Position numbers and translations under genes: made by a program. Of a stretch of 64,000 nt of DNA, positions 41,141 to 51,542 are shown piece by piece (position 1 is the first letter of the stretch; every line of letters begins with the position of its first letter). The stretch covers positions 78,917 through 142,916 of the forward strand of contig NZ_NKHP01000003.1 in the NCBI RefSeq assembly GCF_014467235.1, written 5' to 3'. The DNA is from Xenorhabdus indica. GTDB taxonomy: Bacteria > Pseudomonadota > Gammaproteobacteria > Enterobacterales > Enterobacteriaceae. Under the pieces are notes generated by a model. The model was given only the letters and a program-made list of their open reading frames with translations, was not told the origin of the DNA and did no database searches.

Positions 41141-42601
41141 TCAAAAACGCCAGAACGCTTTCGAGCACAAAATCAGAATAGGATAAATTTCCAGTCTTCC
41201 CAATAACATAGCTGCACACATCATCCATTTCGCCACAACATCGAGATTGCCAAAACCTTGTGCTGTCTCACCATAACCGACTCCCATGTTATTGATACAT
41301 GCGGCAACCGTGGCAAATGAAGTTACCAGATCATATCCCAGAAGATTCAGTGCCCAAATAAAGAAACAGCTGCAAAAAATATACAAGAAGAAAAAGCCCC
41401 AGACGGAACGAAGTACCCTTTCCTGCACTGGTGATTTACCTACTTTAATCGTTGAAATGGCGTTCGGATGAATAAGCTGATTAATCTCACTGAAACTTTG
41501 TTTTGTCAGGATCAGAAAACGCAGCGCCTTAATACCTCCACAAGTCGAACCAACACAGCCACCAAAGAAACTTATCGCCAATAACAGCAACATCGTGTGA
41601 GGTGGCCATTGTGCATAATCTGAAGTTGCCAAACCATTGTCTGTCATCATCGAACTGGTCATGAAAAAACCATGCACAAAAGCATCTTTCAAACCATACA
41701 TTCCAGAACGGTACAACTCCAGCCAAATAATACAAATCACGATGAAAAGTACCAGCAAGAAGAATTGAAACTCGGCATTTTTCAGTAAGGGTTTAATGCT
41801 TCTTCGTGTCAGGACAACAAAATAGAGGGTGAAGTTAACCGCTGATAATATTGAGAAAATCCCTCCCACCATTTCAATAAGGGAATTATCATAATAGCCA
41901 AGACTTTCATTGCGGGTCGAAAATCCCCCCAAAGAGACCGTTGATATTCCATGGCAAATGGCATCAAACCAGGACATCCCGGCGGCCCAGAAGCTGAACG
42001 AGCATACTCCACCTAACAACAGATAAACTACCCATAAACTTTTGGCACTATCTGCAAGGCGAGGAGTTAATCGTTCCTCTTTAAACGGTCCGGGCATCTC
42101 TGATTGATAAAGCTTTACACCACCAATACCAAGCAACGGCAAAATAGCTACGGCAAGCACGATAACGCCCAAACCGCCGATGAAATTGAGCTGAGCTCGG
42201 TAATAAAGAACAGACTTAGGCAGTGAAGAAACATCATTTAGTACTGTTGCCCCTGTCGTTGTAATACCAGATACACCTTCAAACATGGCATCCACAAGAT
42301 TGATATTCAGATTCTTATCCAGTACGAAGGGCAAGGCACTAAGCAACGAAAAAAGTAACCAAAATAAGACGATGATAAGGAACCCATCTTGAGTACTGGG
42401 TTGTGCTTTAGTTTTTCGGGTGAAATACCACCCAACACCTCCAAAGATCATTCCAATAATAAACGTTTCGAAAAACGCAAAAACACTTTTTTCTTTATAA
42501 AACAAAGCGAAAAAAACAGGCAGCAACATTGAGAGGCTGTATAGGAGCACCAGAGAACTGCAAAGATGCCCAACAATCAGGAGTTGGTTTTTTCTGATCA
42601 T
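41141..42601 (-). CDS. TrkH/TrkG-type potassium uptake membrane protein
   Basis: A 486-residue inner-membrane K+ translocating subunit with four pore-loop repeats. Filter-like loops include GVSGITTTGATV, STVSLGGFSTRNES, TSSMMTDNGLATS and ACINNMGVGYGE. The length matches E. coli TrkG/TrkH (about 485). It needs the cytosolic TrkA, not seen here. It interrupts the usual ybeD-lipB pair on the opposite strand and is followed by a permease remnant, so it was probably inserted. Confidence 0.92.
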   Translation of the reverse strand: MIRKNQLLIVGHLCSSLVLLYSLSMLLPVFFALFYKEKSVFAFFETFIIGMIFGGVGWYFTRKTKAQPSTQDGFLIIVLFWLLFSLLSALPFVLDKNLNINLVDAMFEGVSGITTTGATVLNDVSSLPKSVLYYRAQLNFIGGLGVIVLAVAILPLLGIGGVKLYQSEMPGPFKEERLTPRLADSAKSLWVVYLLLGGVCSFSFWAAGMSWFDAICHGISTVSLGGFSTRNESLGYYDNSLIEMVGGIFSILSAVNFTLYFVVLTRRSIKPLLKNAEFQFFLLVLFIVICIIWLELYRSGMYGLKDAFVHGFFMTSSMMTDNGLATSDYAQWPPHTMLLLLAISFFGGCVGSTCGGIKALRFLILTKQSFSEINQLIHPNAISTIKVGKSPVQERVLRSVWGFFFLYIFCSCFFIWALNLLGYDLVTSFATVAACINNMGVGYGETAQGFGNLDVVAKWMMCAAMLLGRLEIYPILILCSKAFWRF

Positions 42602-42702
42602 CTGTTAGCTCAAACAGAAAACAAGGGGGAAATCGTCGAAATATATAACTATGATAATATAGAATCTAAACATATTCGTCTAATTAACATTATTATTGCG
42701 TT

Positions 42703-42732
42703 AAGGGATTCTCTAACTGGAGAGAATCCCTT
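42703..42732. repeat. 12-bp hairpin upstream of lipB
   Basis: AAGGGATTCTCT pairs perfectly with AGAGAATCCCTT over a six-base loop, 36 bp before lipB. No T-run on either side. It may shape the lipB leader or be an operator. Confidence 0.5.
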
Positions 42733-42768
42733 TAGAGCGTTATACTGGCGGGCAATTTTTGTTAACTG

Positions 42769-43419
42769 ATGATGAAACTTCCATTGCAACATAACACCGT
42801 TATTTTACGCCAGTTGGGTATTCAGCCTTACGAGCCGGTTTCTGAATCCATGCACCAATTCACCGAGCAGCGTACAGCGGAAACCCCCGATGAAATCTGG
42901 CTTGTCCAGCATGAAAAAGTGTTCACACAGGGGCAGGCAGGTAAAGCAGAACATGTGCTTGCACCGGGTGACATTCCTGTCATTCAATCCGACAGGGGAG
43001 GCCAAGTCACTTATCATGGGCCTGGTCAGCAAGTCATGTACGTTTTGATCGACTTAAAAAGGGCCAAAATTGGGGTTCGTCAGTTAGTCACCGCAATTGA
43101 AAACACCGTTATCGAGTCATTAGCTCATTTTGGCGTTGAGTCTCATGCCCGACCAGATGCGCCGGGGGTTTATGTCAAAGACAATAAAATTTGTTCATTG
43201 GGATTACGTATCCGAAAAGGGTGTTCTTTCCATGGCTTGGCATTAAATATTGCAATGGACTTACAACCCTTTTTGCGCATTAATCCATGTGGTTATGCAG
43301 GCATGCAAATGATTCAGCTCAGTGACCTCGTAGATGGGATCACTGTTGAAGATGTACAACCCATTCTGGTACAAAAATTCTGCCAGATCTTAGGATTTCA
43401 ACTCACCGATGAAAGATGA
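42769..43419 (+). CDS. lipB: Octanoyl-ACP:protein transferase
   Basis: LipB moves octanoate from ACP to lipoyl domains. Core motifs: [19 protein letters not shown], a lysine region in [10 protein letters not shown], and the catalytic cysteine in INPCGYAG. Two ATG codons in a row start it (42769 and 42772). 216 residues. lipA, the next pathway step, is 117 bp downstream. Confidence 0.96.
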   Translation: MMKLPLQHNTVILRQLGIQPYEPVSESMHQFTEQRTAETPDEIWLVQHEKVFTQGQAGKAEHVLAPGDIPVIQSDRGGQVTYHGPGQQVMYVLIDLKRAKIGVRQLVTAIENTVIESLAHFGVESHARPDAPGVYVKDNKICSLGLRIRKGCSFHGLALNIAMDLQPFLRINPCGYAGMQMIQLSDLVDGITVEDVQPILVQKFCQILGFQLTDER

Positions 43420-43536
43420 TATAATTTTTTAACATTTTTCAAAAAAATTTGAATACACTTATTGCTCCGATGAATTTGGCTTAATAATCAAGCAATAAAT
43501 AACAATCTGAAAAATATAACTGGAACCAGCACGATT

Positions 43537-44502
43537 ATGAGTAAACCAATTCAGATGGAACGTGGTATCAAATACCGCGACGCAGATAAGATGGCTTTGA
43601 TCCCTGTTAAAACAGTGGTCACAGAACGTGAAGCACTCTTGCGTAAACCTGAGTGGATGAAAATCAAACTTCCTGCGGATTCCAGCCGCATTCAGGGAAT
43701 CAAAGCGGCAATGCGCAAAAATGGATTGCATTCCGTCTGTGAAGAAGCCTCTTGTCCTAACCTTGCCGAATGCTTTAACCACGGAACCGCCACTTTTATG
43801 ATCCTGGGTGCCATTTGTACACGCCGCTGTCCGTTCTGTGATGTGGCACACGGGCGACCAAATGCACCAGATGTAAATGAGCCGGTTAAACTTGCGCAAA
43901 CTATTCAGGATATGGGTCTGCGCTATGTTGTTATCACATCTGTTGACCGTGATGATTTGCGTGATGGTGGGGCTCAACATTTTGCCGACTGTATCACTGC
44001 GATCCGTGAAAAAAATCCATCAATCAAAATTGAAACACTAGTACCGGATTTCCGTGGCCGTATGGATCGTGCACTGGAAATTCTGACTGCAACACCTCCC
44101 GATGTTTTTAACCATAATCTGGAAAACGTGCCACGGATGTATCGTCAGATCCGTCCAGGTGCGAACTACAACTGGTCATTACAATTGCTGCAAAAATTCA
44201 AAGAGGCACACCCAGATATTCCGACCAAATCAGGTTTGATGGTGGGTTTGGGAGAAACTAATGAAGAAATTTTAGAAGTGATGCGTGACTTACGTAGTCA
44301 CGGGGTAACTATGCTGACATTGGGGCAATATTTGCAGCCAAGTCGCCATCACCTGCCAGTCCAACGTTATGTCAACCCGGCTGAATTTGATGAAATGAAA
44401 GAAGCAGCATTAGAAATGGGCTTTACTCATGCAGCTTGTGGGCCATTTGTTCGTTCTTCTTACCACGCTGACTTACAAGCCAAGGGTATGGAAGTCAAAT
44501 AA
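43537..44502 (+). CDS. lipA: Lipoyl synthase
   Basis: LipA inserts two sulfurs into protein-bound octanoate. It is a radical SAM enzyme: the auxiliary cluster cysteines are in [13 protein letters not shown] and the SAM cluster in [13 protein letters not shown]. The C-terminal serine for the auxiliary cluster is in [10 protein letters not shown]. 321 residues, as in E. coli. crcB follows after 15 bp. Confidence 0.97.
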   Translation: MSKPIQMERGIKYRDADKMALIPVKTVVTEREALLRKPEWMKIKLPADSSRIQGIKAAMRKNGLHSVCEEASCPNLAECFNHGTATFMILGAICTRRCPFCDVAHGRPNAPDVNEPVKLAQTIQDMGLRYVVITSVDRDDLRDGGAQHFADCITAIREKNPSIKIETLVPDFRGRMDRALEILTATPPDVFNHNLENVPRMYRQIRPGANYNWSLQLLQKFKEAHPDIPTKSGLMVGLGETNEEILEVMRDLRSHGVTMLTLGQYLQPSRHHLPVQRYVNPAEFDEMKEAALEMGFTHAACGPFVRSSYHADLQAKGMEVK

Positions 44503-44517
44503 CTGGGACCACTACTG

Positions 44518-44889
44518 ATGAATCTTATTCTCGCTGTATTTATCGGTGGTGGTTTTGGCAGCGTCTTACGTTGGTTTATCGGCCTCCGCCTGAATAATGC
44601 CTCATCTCCTATTGCCATTGGTACTCTGACGGCTAACTGTATTGGAGCATTCATTATCGGGTTGGGGCTGGCCTATTTCAGCAAAACAACACATCTTGCT
44701 CCTGCCTGGAAGCTCATGTTAACAACAGGGTTCTGCGGTGGATTGACAACTTTCTCTACATTTTCTGCTGAAGTGGTTTATTTATTACAAGCAGGAAAAA
44801 TAAGTTGGGCACTAAGCACCATTCTGGCAAATGTTATCAGTTCATTATTAATGACTGCCCTCGCGTTTACCTTAATAAATAAACTCTGA
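44518..44889 (+). CDS. crcB: Fluoride exporter CrcB/Fluc
   Basis: A small dimeric fluoride channel of 123 residues and four helices. Signature [13 protein letters not shown] and [15 protein letters not shown]. It lies 15 bp after lipA, so there is no room for a fluoride riboswitch in front and it probably shares the lip transcript. Confidence 0.95.
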   Translation: MNLILAVFIGGGFGSVLRWFIGLRLNNASSPIAIGTLTANCIGAFIIGLGLAYFSKTTHLAPAWKLMLTTGFCGGLTTFSTFSAEVVYLLQAGKISWALSTILANVISSLLMTALAFTLINKL

Positions 44890-44915
44890 ACTAAGCAGAA
44901 ATTTAAAAAACATAA

Positions 44916-44940
44916 AAAACCCGTTATAAAAACGGGTTTT
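44916..44940. terminator. Bidirectional terminator, crcB / cspE
   Basis: A 10-bp stem (AAAACCCGTT/AACGGGTTTT, loop ATAAA) between converging genes, with A and T tracts on the two sides. Confidence 0.85.
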
Positions 44941-44959
44941 AAGAATATGGGATTAGAAA

Positions 44960-45169
44960 TTAGATCGCGACAACGTTTGCAGCAGATGGACCTTTCGCAC
45001 CCTCAGTGATTTCAAATTCAACTTTTTGGCCTTCAGCCAATGTCTTGAAACCGTTAGACTGAATGGCGGAAAAGTGTACGAAAACATCTTTACTACCATC
45101 TTCTGGAGTGATGAAACCGAACCCTTTAGATTCGTTAAACCACTTAACGTTACCTTTAATTTTAGACAT
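44960..45169 (-). CDS. cspE: Cold-shock-like RNA chaperone CspE/CspC type
   Basis: A 69-residue OB-fold protein. RNA-binding motifs RNP1 (SKGFGFITP) and RNP2 (VFVHFSAI) are present. The ATG at 45169 gives the standard N-terminus [11 protein letters not shown]; the open frame extends 26 codons upstream but that is leader. Position beside crcB matches E. coli cspE. It melts RNA structures and acts as an antiterminator. Confidence 0.95.
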   Translation of the reverse strand: MSKIKGNVKWFNESKGFGFITPEDGSKDVFVHFSAIQSNGFKTLAEGQKVEFEITEGAKGPSAANVVAI

Positions 45170-45356
45170 CAAACTTACCTTTAATAAAAAATACACAAAC
45201 TCCGTGTTACATACAGTACAACAAATAATATAGTTCACTGTCTGCAACCTAGATCACGAAACATATAACAAAATGTACAAAACGCACGTTTTGTTTAATT
45301 TCATTAATTTATTCTATACCCCAATCGTCATTTCACAAATTAATTGGAGTTTCATT

Positions 45357-45842
45357 CTAGATTGGTTTAATTTTCGTCTTTTTTTTCTTCTCATGCTCCA
45401 GCAACCACTCCTTAATATTAAGCCCGCCTGTATATCCGACTAACTTACCATCATGCCCAATTACCCGATGGCAGGGAACAATCAGTGAAATCGGATTACG
45501 TGAGTTTGCCATACCGACTGCACGACAATAATTTACCGAACCCAACGTCAATGCTAATTGTTTGTAACTCCACATTTCACCAAATGGGATATTACAGAGT
45601 TGTTGCCAGACACGTTGCTGAAATTCAGTTCCTTGCATACTCAAAGGAACCGTAAATATCTGCCGTTTTCCTTTAAAATATTCCTGTAGCTCTTTTACAC
45701 ACTGCTTAGTAATAGCATTTTTAGATTCCAGTTCTTTCTTTTCATTAACAAAATAAATACTAGTGACTCCTTCATCGTTCGCAGTGATGTGTACATAAGG
45801 TTTAGGAAAACCTTCTGGAGTATTCAGGTAATGGTGATACAT
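45357..45842 (-). CDS. ogt: Methylated-DNA-[protein]-cysteine S-methyltransferase
   Basis: This suicide repair protein removes O6-methylguanine lesions. The active-site cysteine is in LIVPCHRVIGHDG and the helix-turn-helix contains TEFQQRVWQQLCNIPFGE. 161 residues, no AdaA domain, so Ogt type. It ends with a lysine-rich tail (EKKKKTKIKPI). It borders a 747-bp AT-rich gap and the proVWX block. Confidence 0.93.
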   Translation of the reverse strand: MYHHYLNTPEGFPKPYVHITANDEGVTSIYFVNEKKELESKNAITKQCVKELQEYFKGKRQIFTVPLSMQGTEFQQRVWQQLCNIPFGEMWSYKQLALTLGSVNYCRAVGMANSRNPISLIVPCHRVIGHDGKLVGYTGGLNIKEWLLEHEKKKKTKIKPI

Positions 45843-46589
45843 AAACTACCTCCATTTAATTTATTGTTAATATTTCTATACTAGCCTAAGTCTCTCTTTC
45901 ATCACTTTGCAATGATGAATTCAGTTACACATCTGACAATTTGATAAAGAAACCATACCGCCTTCTGATAATAAAAATCATAGGATTACCAATAAGATAT
46001 AACATCTTACTTTTGGCAGCATTCATTCAAAAAAGATAAAAATACCATATATGGATAAAAATATCTAAAAATTCACCATATATAGTACTCCTCTCATAAA
46101 GAGATTTCTGCATTGTAATCCATAAATACTCATCTTTATTCTTCGATAAGTGCGTAGATCAATAAAGAATTTTACCAGAAGAGTGATAATTTATGGCAAA
46201 CACAGTTGGATTGTGGGTAATCTTAACCATCATGAAATCTACCAAAATGTTCTTACCCTACAATTATAGACAATAAATTTTTTCAAAGTAGCCACTCGAC
46301 AAAAAAGGCAAAAAGAGATAAATCCCACAAAAATTTACTTTGCTCTATCTTTATGACGATAATAATTTTTTTTTTATTAAGTCAACGTTCCTACAATGAA
46401 AGTTAAAATTAAGTAAAAAATGTAGACATTTATCCGTAAAAAACTTTACCTTTTGGTTAATAATTATATTCTGGTAGTTGTCAATATATCTCAACGTGCT
46501 AAAGTATAGCTTGGGTTAATTATCTGCAGTTTATCTGAAGTAAGCAATTAAAGAGAATATATCTTTTCACAAAGCTAAATATTTATTAC
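45843..46589. other. 747-bp AT-rich gap between ogt and proV
   Basis: No gene of convincing length. It is very AT-rich, with many A and T tracts, which fits a bent, H-NS-bound regulatory region as known for E. coli proU. A possible promoter for proV is TTGTCA at 46478 with AAGTAT 18 bp later (weak). A 27-codon ORF at 46193-46276 has no clear ribosome site. Confidence 0.6.
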
Positions 46590-47792
46590 ATGACAATTAA
46601 ACTTGAAGTTAAAGATCTGTATAAAATATTCGGTGACCATCCAAAGCAAGCAATTAAGTTATTAGAATCCAACTACAATAAAGCAGAAATATTTGAAAAA
46701 ACTGGTATGGCAGTTGGCGTACAAAATGCTAATTTGGTCATCGAAGAAGGCGAAATATTTGTGATTATGGGCCTGTCCGGCTCAGGAAAATCCACACTGA
46801 TACGCCTTCTCAACCGCCTGATAGAACCGACCAAAGGTCAGGTAATTATCGATGGGCAGGATATTTCTGTAATTTCAGACATTCAATTGCGCGAAATCCG
46901 CCGCAATAAAATCAGTATGGTTTTCCAATCATTTGCGCTCATGCCACATTTAAATGTGCTGGAGAATGTGGCTTTCGGTATGGAATTTGCTGGTATTCCT
47001 AAAGAAGTACGCCAGCACAACGCTCTTGAGGCCCTGAAACAAGTCAATCTGGAAAACTACACTATGTCTTACCCGGATGAGTTATCGGGTGGTATGCAGC
47101 AGCGTATTGGATTAGCCAGAGCGCTCGCCAATAATCCTGATATTTTATTGATGGATGAGGCTTTTTCTGCCCTTGATCCTCTTATTCGTGCAGAAATGCA
47201 GGATGAGTTATTACGCCTGCAAGGTCAACACCAACGCACAATTATATTCATTTCCCATGATCTAGATGAAGCAATCCGTATTGGTGATCGCATCGCCATC
47301 ATGCAGGAAGGGGTTATTGTTCAGGTGGGAACACCTGATGAGATCTTAAATAATCCTGCCAATGATTATGTCAAGGCATTCTTTCGGGGAGTGGATATCA
47401 GTCATGTATTTTCAGCAAAAGATGTCGCTCGTCGTCGGCCAGAAGCACTACTCCATATTGCAGTAGGCTTTGGGCCTCGTTCAGCTTTGAAAATACTGGA
47501 AGATGGAGATCGAAACTATGGCTATCTGATCGATAAGGGTCAGAAATTTATTGGGGTAGTTTCAGTCAATTCCCTGCAAGATACACTGGAAAAAAAATAT
47601 CCTATCGAACACGCTATCCTGACAGAGCCAGCCGCAGTTCCAGCAGATATGCCATTGAATGAGCTGATATCCATCGTAGCTCAATCTCCCTGTGCCGTTC
47701 CTGTCGTGGATGATGATTATCGTTATTTGGGTGTTATTTCCAAAGGAATACTGTTGCAAGCCTTAGATAAGGAGACTCCAAATGAGCAGTAA
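46590..47792 (+). CDS. proV: Glycine betaine/proline betaine ABC ATPase ProV
   Basis: The ATPase of the osmoprotectant importer ProU. Walker [13 protein letters not shown], signature [14 protein letters not shown], Walker [14 protein letters not shown]. Two C-terminal CBS domains (about 280-395) sense ionic strength in related transporters. 400 residues, as in E. coli. It overlaps proW by 11 bases. Confidence 0.97.
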   Translation: MTIKLEVKDLYKIFGDHPKQAIKLLESNYNKAEIFEKTGMAVGVQNANLVIEEGEIFVIMGLSGSGKSTLIRLLNRLIEPTKGQVIIDGQDISVISDIQLREIRRNKISMVFQSFALMPHLNVLENVAFGMEFAGIPKEVRQHNALEALKQVNLENYTMSYPDELSGGMQQRIGLARALANNPDILLMDEAFSALDPLIRAEMQDELLRLQGQHQRTIIFISHDLDEAIRIGDRIAIMQEGVIVQVGTPDEILNNPANDYVKAFFRGVDISHVFSAKDVARRRPEALLHIAVGFGPRSALKILEDGDRNYGYLIDKGQKFIGVVSVNSLQDTLEKKYPIEHAILTEPAAVPADMPLNELISIVAQSPCAVPVVDDDYRYLGVISKGILLQALDKETPNEQ

Positions 47793-48885
47793 TACGCCGC
47801 AATCAACACCCGATCAAACAACATTAAGTGATCCCTGGCTCGACAGCACCACAGGCAATTCGTCATCAAATACAAATTGGCTGGACGCCCCTACAGATAA
47901 TAATATCTCACAGGGGCATTTTAATATCATGGAACCTTTTCAGCATAAACTCATCCCATTTGATTCGTGGGTCACCCATGCCATTGATTGGATCGTTTTG
48001 CACTTCCGGCCTTTTTTTCAAGGAATACGTATTCCGGTAGATTTTATCTTAAACAGATTTGAGCAATTCTTGATGTCAATGCCGGCTCCCATCACGATAC
48101 TTTTCCTGACATTTCTGGCATGGCAGCTAGCGGGTGCCGGTATAGGCTGGCTCACCTTAATTTCATTATGCTTTATTGGTGCCATCGGGGCATGGTCTCA
48201 AGCGATGATCACACTGGCATTAGTACTCACAGCTTTGCTGTTTTGTGTCCTTATTGGGCTGCCGCTCGGAATTTGGCTGGCACGCAGTAACCGAACAGCC
48301 GGGATCATCCGCCCACTACTGGATGCAATGCAGACAACACCTGCCTTTGTTTATCTCGTGCCTATTGTGATGCTATTCGGTATTGGGAATGTTCCGGGTG
48401 TTATGGTAACAATCATTTTTGCCTTACCCCCAATTATTCGCCTGACCATTTTAGGGATCAAGCAGGTTCCGGTAGATCTGATTGAAGCCGCAAAATCTTT
48501 TGGTGCCAGTCCACGTCAAATGTTGTTCAAAGTCCAACTTCCTCTTGCTCTGCCAACAATTATGGCTGGTGTAAACCAGACATTAATGTTAGCGCTATCC
48601 ATGGTTGTTATTGCTTCAATGATCGCTGTTGGTGGTTTGGGACAAATGGTTCTGCGTGGGATCGGTCGTCTTGATATCGGACTGGCCGCAGTTGGTGGGA
48701 TGGGTATTGTCATCCTTGCCATTATCCTTGATCGCTTAACTCAATCTTTGGGAAGAAATATCCGTACCAGAAATAACAGATGCTGGTATCACACAGGGCC
48801 AATAGGATTGTTAATTAAATTCTTATCCCTGCAAAAACTAACCCACCACAAAAATACTCAACATCAGGATAGCCAAACAGATTAA
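47782..48885 (+). CDS. proW: Glycine betaine/proline betaine permease ProW
   Basis: The membrane subunit of ProU: a long polar N-terminal tail (residues 1-50, Ser/Thr/Asn-rich), then several helices and the EAA loop ([20 protein letters not shown]). 367 residues. It starts inside the proV end. Confidence 0.96.
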   Translation: MSSNTPQSTPDQTTLSDPWLDSTTGNSSSNTNWLDAPTDNNISQGHFNIMEPFQHKLIPFDSWVTHAIDWIVLHFRPFFQGIRIPVDFILNRFEQFLMSMPAPITILFLTFLAWQLAGAGIGWLTLISLCFIGAIGAWSQAMITLALVLTALLFCVLIGLPLGIWLARSNRTAGIIRPLLDAMQTTPAFVYLVPIVMLFGIGNVPGVMVTIIFALPPIIRLTILGIKQVPVDLIEAAKSFGASPRQMLFKVQLPLALPTIMAGVNQTLMLALSMVVIASMIAVGGLGQMVLRGIGRLDIGLAAVGGMGIVILAIILDRLTQSLGRNIRTRNNRCWYHTGPIGLLIKFLSLQKLTHHKNTQHQDSQTD

Positions 48886-48900
48886 TAACAGGGGAAAATC

Positions 48901-49941
48901 ATGCTAATCATAAGCCGATTTAAAAAGCTCATAAACAAGAAAATTGTCTTAGGATTCAATCTGATATTATTAACAAGCACATCGTTAGCTACCACGGAAC
49001 TTCCCGGAAAAGGAATTAGTGTACAACCGTTACAAAGTACCATTGGTGAAGAAACATTCCAGACGTTAATTGTCTGCAAAGCTTTGGAAAAGCTCGGTTA
49101 TAATGTCAAACCAATCGAAGAAGTCGATTACAACGTCGCCTACGCCACTATTGCCTCAGGTGATGCCACATTTATGGCGGTCAATTGGGTCCCCCTTCAT
49201 AATGTACAGTACAAAGCTGCCGGCGGTGATAACACGTTCTACCGTAAAGGAACCTTCGTTAAAAATTCTGTCCAAGGATATCTGATCGATAAGAAAACAG
49301 CCGAAAAATATCACATCAATAATATTGCCCAATTACGAGATCCAAAACTGGCGGAGTTGTTTGACAGTAATGGAAACGGTAAAGCAGACCTGACTGGCTG
49401 TAACCCCGGATGGGGATGCGAAAAAGTGATAAACCATCAATTAAAAGCTTATGGTTTAGAAAATACCGTGGAGCAAAATCAGGGAAACTATACCGCCATG
49501 ATGGCAGATGCTATCACCCGTTACCGTGAAGGTAAGTCAATCTTTTACTACACATGGACGCCTTATTGGGTCAGCGATATTCTAAGACCTGGAAAAGATG
49601 TGGTATGGCTACAAGTTCCTTTCTCTGCCCTCAATGAAGGCGGTGAAATTGATACTCAATTGCCAAATGGCCACAATTATGGTTTTCCTCCCAGCTCTAT
49701 GCATATCGTGGCGAACCGGATTTGGGCTGAAAAAAACCCCGCAGCGGCGGCACTTTTTGCTGTCATGCAACTATCTGTTGCAGATATCAACGCACAAAAT
49801 ATGCGTATGCATACTGGGAAAGATTCCGAAGAGGATATTGAACATCATGTCAACGGCTGGATTAACGCACATCAGAAAACCTTTGATGGCTGGCTCGATG
49901 AAGCCAGAAAAGCGGCGAAGCAAAAAGCAGCTTCGTCTTAG
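48901..49941 (+). CDS. proX: Glycine betaine-binding periplasmic protein ProX
   Basis: The binding subunit of ProU. Signal peptide at about 1-30. Aromatic betaine-box residues are in [10 protein letters not shown] and [13 protein letters not shown], and the cysteine pair is in [10 protein letters not shown]. 346 residues. It ends the operon; no clear terminator was found in the 184 bp after it. Confidence 0.96.
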   Translation: MLIISRFKKLINKKIVLGFNLILLTSTSLATTELPGKGISVQPLQSTIGEETFQTLIVCKALEKLGYNVKPIEEVDYNVAYATIASGDATFMAVNWVPLHNVQYKAAGGDNTFYRKGTFVKNSVQGYLIDKKTAEKYHINNIAQLRDPKLAELFDSNGNGKADLTGCNPGWGCEKVINHQLKAYGLENTVEQNQGNYTAMMADAITRYREGKSIFYYTWTPYWVSDILRPGKDVVWLQVPFSALNEGGEIDTQLPNGHNYGFPPSSMHIVANRIWAEKNPAAAALFAVMQLSVADINAQNMRMHTGKDSEEDIEHHVNGWINAHQKTFDGWLDEARKAAKQKAASS

Positions 49942-50125
49942 CCTCTTTCACAATCACACATAAATTTATTAATAAATCAACACCTCAATCACCTATTAAC
50001 TCGATTTTTGGATCAAAATCATTGTTCTAAATAATATTTGTTAAATAATTTAGACATTTCATATTTTCAATTTTATTATATTTTGTTAATGTTGTTTTAC
50101 TATTAACAAAAAAATAAATTACCCT

Positions 50126-50623
50126 ATGTCGATACCTGATACCCCTGTGCCCGATGGCTTAACATCTGGCACAGCGATAAATGACCCCGCAATACCAAAC
50201 AAGTGCTCTTCATTCATCAAGGGGATATTTGATAGTCTTCCTATTGTCATTAGCTATATTTCTATCTCCTTCACATTTGGCCTTAGTGCCATCAAATCTT
50301 CTCTTGAAGCAATATCAGGCAAAAAGACTGCAACTTGGGCTTTCGGGTTAACCGATAAAATTTTTACCAGAGCTAATCAAACTCCAGGTAAAAAAATAGG
50401 CAAGATAGGTATTGTTTTGGACAGTATTGGAGTCGCATCAATTTGTTCACTTCTTATCGTTGCCGGGAACGCTGATATGATGCGGGAGCACAATAAGCTT
50501 TTTCTTACTCTAATTGGCTGTTTGATCATCTGTGTATGCTTCTATAAAACACGCAGCATCAGCATTTCTACACTATCCAGATCAGACATTTTTGGATTAA
50601 CATTCAAGGTATTTATGAATTAG
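50126..50623 (+). pseudogene. In-frame fused remnant of ygaZ (AzlC) and ygaH (AzlD)
   Basis: A 165-codon ORF joins pieces of two neighbouring genes. Residues about 29-63 (FIKGIFDSLPIVISYISISF and on) resemble the YgaZ N-terminus. Residues about 64-90 (KKTATWAFGLTDKIFTRANQ) match an internal YgaZ part. Residues about 90-165 (IGIVLDSIGVASICSLLIVA, CFYKTRSISISTL) match most of YgaH from its middle to its end. In E. coli ygaZH, a branched-chain amino-acid (valine) exporter, lies at this point between proVWX and emrR. Two deletions, both keeping the frame, explain it. Transport function is unlikely. Confidence 0.75.
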
Positions 50624-50752
50624 GTATCAATATTAAAAGAAATATGATGATAATAAATAACTATAATTGCTAAATTTAACTTTTAATATAGTATTTGTAT
50701 GGTTTTTCGCAGAAGTTACTTTACCGGTTGAAACTAATAAGGTATCTAAACA

Positions 50753-51280
50753 ATGGAAAGTTCATTCACTCCCACAGAAGAGTTGCTTAATTGCCGTGTT
50801 GCACAGCAAAAAGAGTTGAACAAAAGTTTGCCCTATCAAGAGATATTACTCACCCGCTTATCGATGCATGTCCAGAGTAAGATGCTAGAAAATCGTAATA
50901 ACATGCTGAGAGCGCAAGGAATCAATGAAACCTTGTTTATGGCACTGATGATCCTGGATACCAAAGAAAGTCGTAGCATTCAGCCATCAGAACTTAGCTC
51001 GGCGTTAGGTTCCTCTCGCACAAACGCAACTCGAATTGCTGATGAATTAGAGAAGCAAGGCTGGATAGAAAGAAAAGAGAGCCACAACGATCGCCGTTGT
51101 CTCCATCTTCATCTGACAGAAAAAGGTACAAATTTCTTGAATAGTTTACTCCCACCTCAGCATGAGTGTTTGGTTAAACTTTGGTCTGCCCTTGATCTGG
51201 AGGAACAAAAACAGTTAGAAAAATTGATGAGAAAACTGTTGACACAATTGGATAACATCGGGGATTGTTTGAAAAAGTGA
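50753..51280 (+). CDS. emrR: MarR-family repressor EmrR/MprA
   Basis: A 175-residue winged-helix repressor of the emrAB pump that releases DNA on binding uncouplers and other drugs. The MarR HTH ([20 protein letters not shown]) and wing ([20 protein letters not shown]) are clear. emrAB follows after 262 bp with an operator-like palindrome between. Confidence 0.95.
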   Translation: MESSFTPTEELLNCRVAQQKELNKSLPYQEILLTRLSMHVQSKMLENRNNMLRAQGINETLFMALMILDTKESRSIQPSELSSALGSSRTNATRIADELEKQGWIERKESHNDRRCLHLHLTEKGTNFLNSLLPPQHECLVKLWSALDLEEQKQLEKLMRKLLTQLDNIGDCLKK

Positions 51281-51374
51281 TTGTATTCTCCATGAACAAT
51301 ACCGGATCCCGAAAAATCACAATATGGCAACATGACCTAAAAAAACTTTTCTGCTAGCCAGTATCATTTGGTAT

Positions 51375-51401
51375 GTCATATGACCAATGATACGTCATAT
51401 G
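51375..51401. promoter_or_regulatory. Operator-like palindrome upstream of emrA
   Basis: GTCATATGAC at 51375 and GTCATATG at 51394 form a repeat with 19-bp spacing, and ATATGAC/GTCATAT are also inverted. EmrR is the natural candidate to bind here. Confidence 0.5.
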
Positions 51402-51448
51402 GCTAACTATTATCCTCAGATAATAATCAATCCCATATAGCTCATCTT

Positions 51449-51477
51449 TTCCAGTAGTGTAACCCACGCTACTGGAA
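51449..51477. terminator. Hairpin between emrR and emrA
   Basis: A 9-bp stem (TTCCAGTAG/CTACTGGAA) with an 11-base loop and no T-run. It may reduce readthrough from emrR, or be leader structure of emrAB. Confidence 0.4.
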
Positions 51478-51542
51478 ATGAGTGGTCTTTATGATGTGGA
51501 CACCATGCAGCAATACGAACAAGAAATATACGGAGATTCACT

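Noticed and set aside
42566..42769. A 67-codon ORF just before lipB
   Set aside because: It overlaps the 5' end of the trkG-like gene and a hairpin, lacks a good ribosome site and resembles nothing.
44503..44517. Fluoride riboswitch expected before crcB
   Set aside because: Only 15 bp separate lipA and crcB, too short for the aptamer.
46193..46276. A 27-codon ORF in the gap before proV
   Set aside because: Weak ribosome site and no known counterpart; open frames this short are common in AT-rich DNA.
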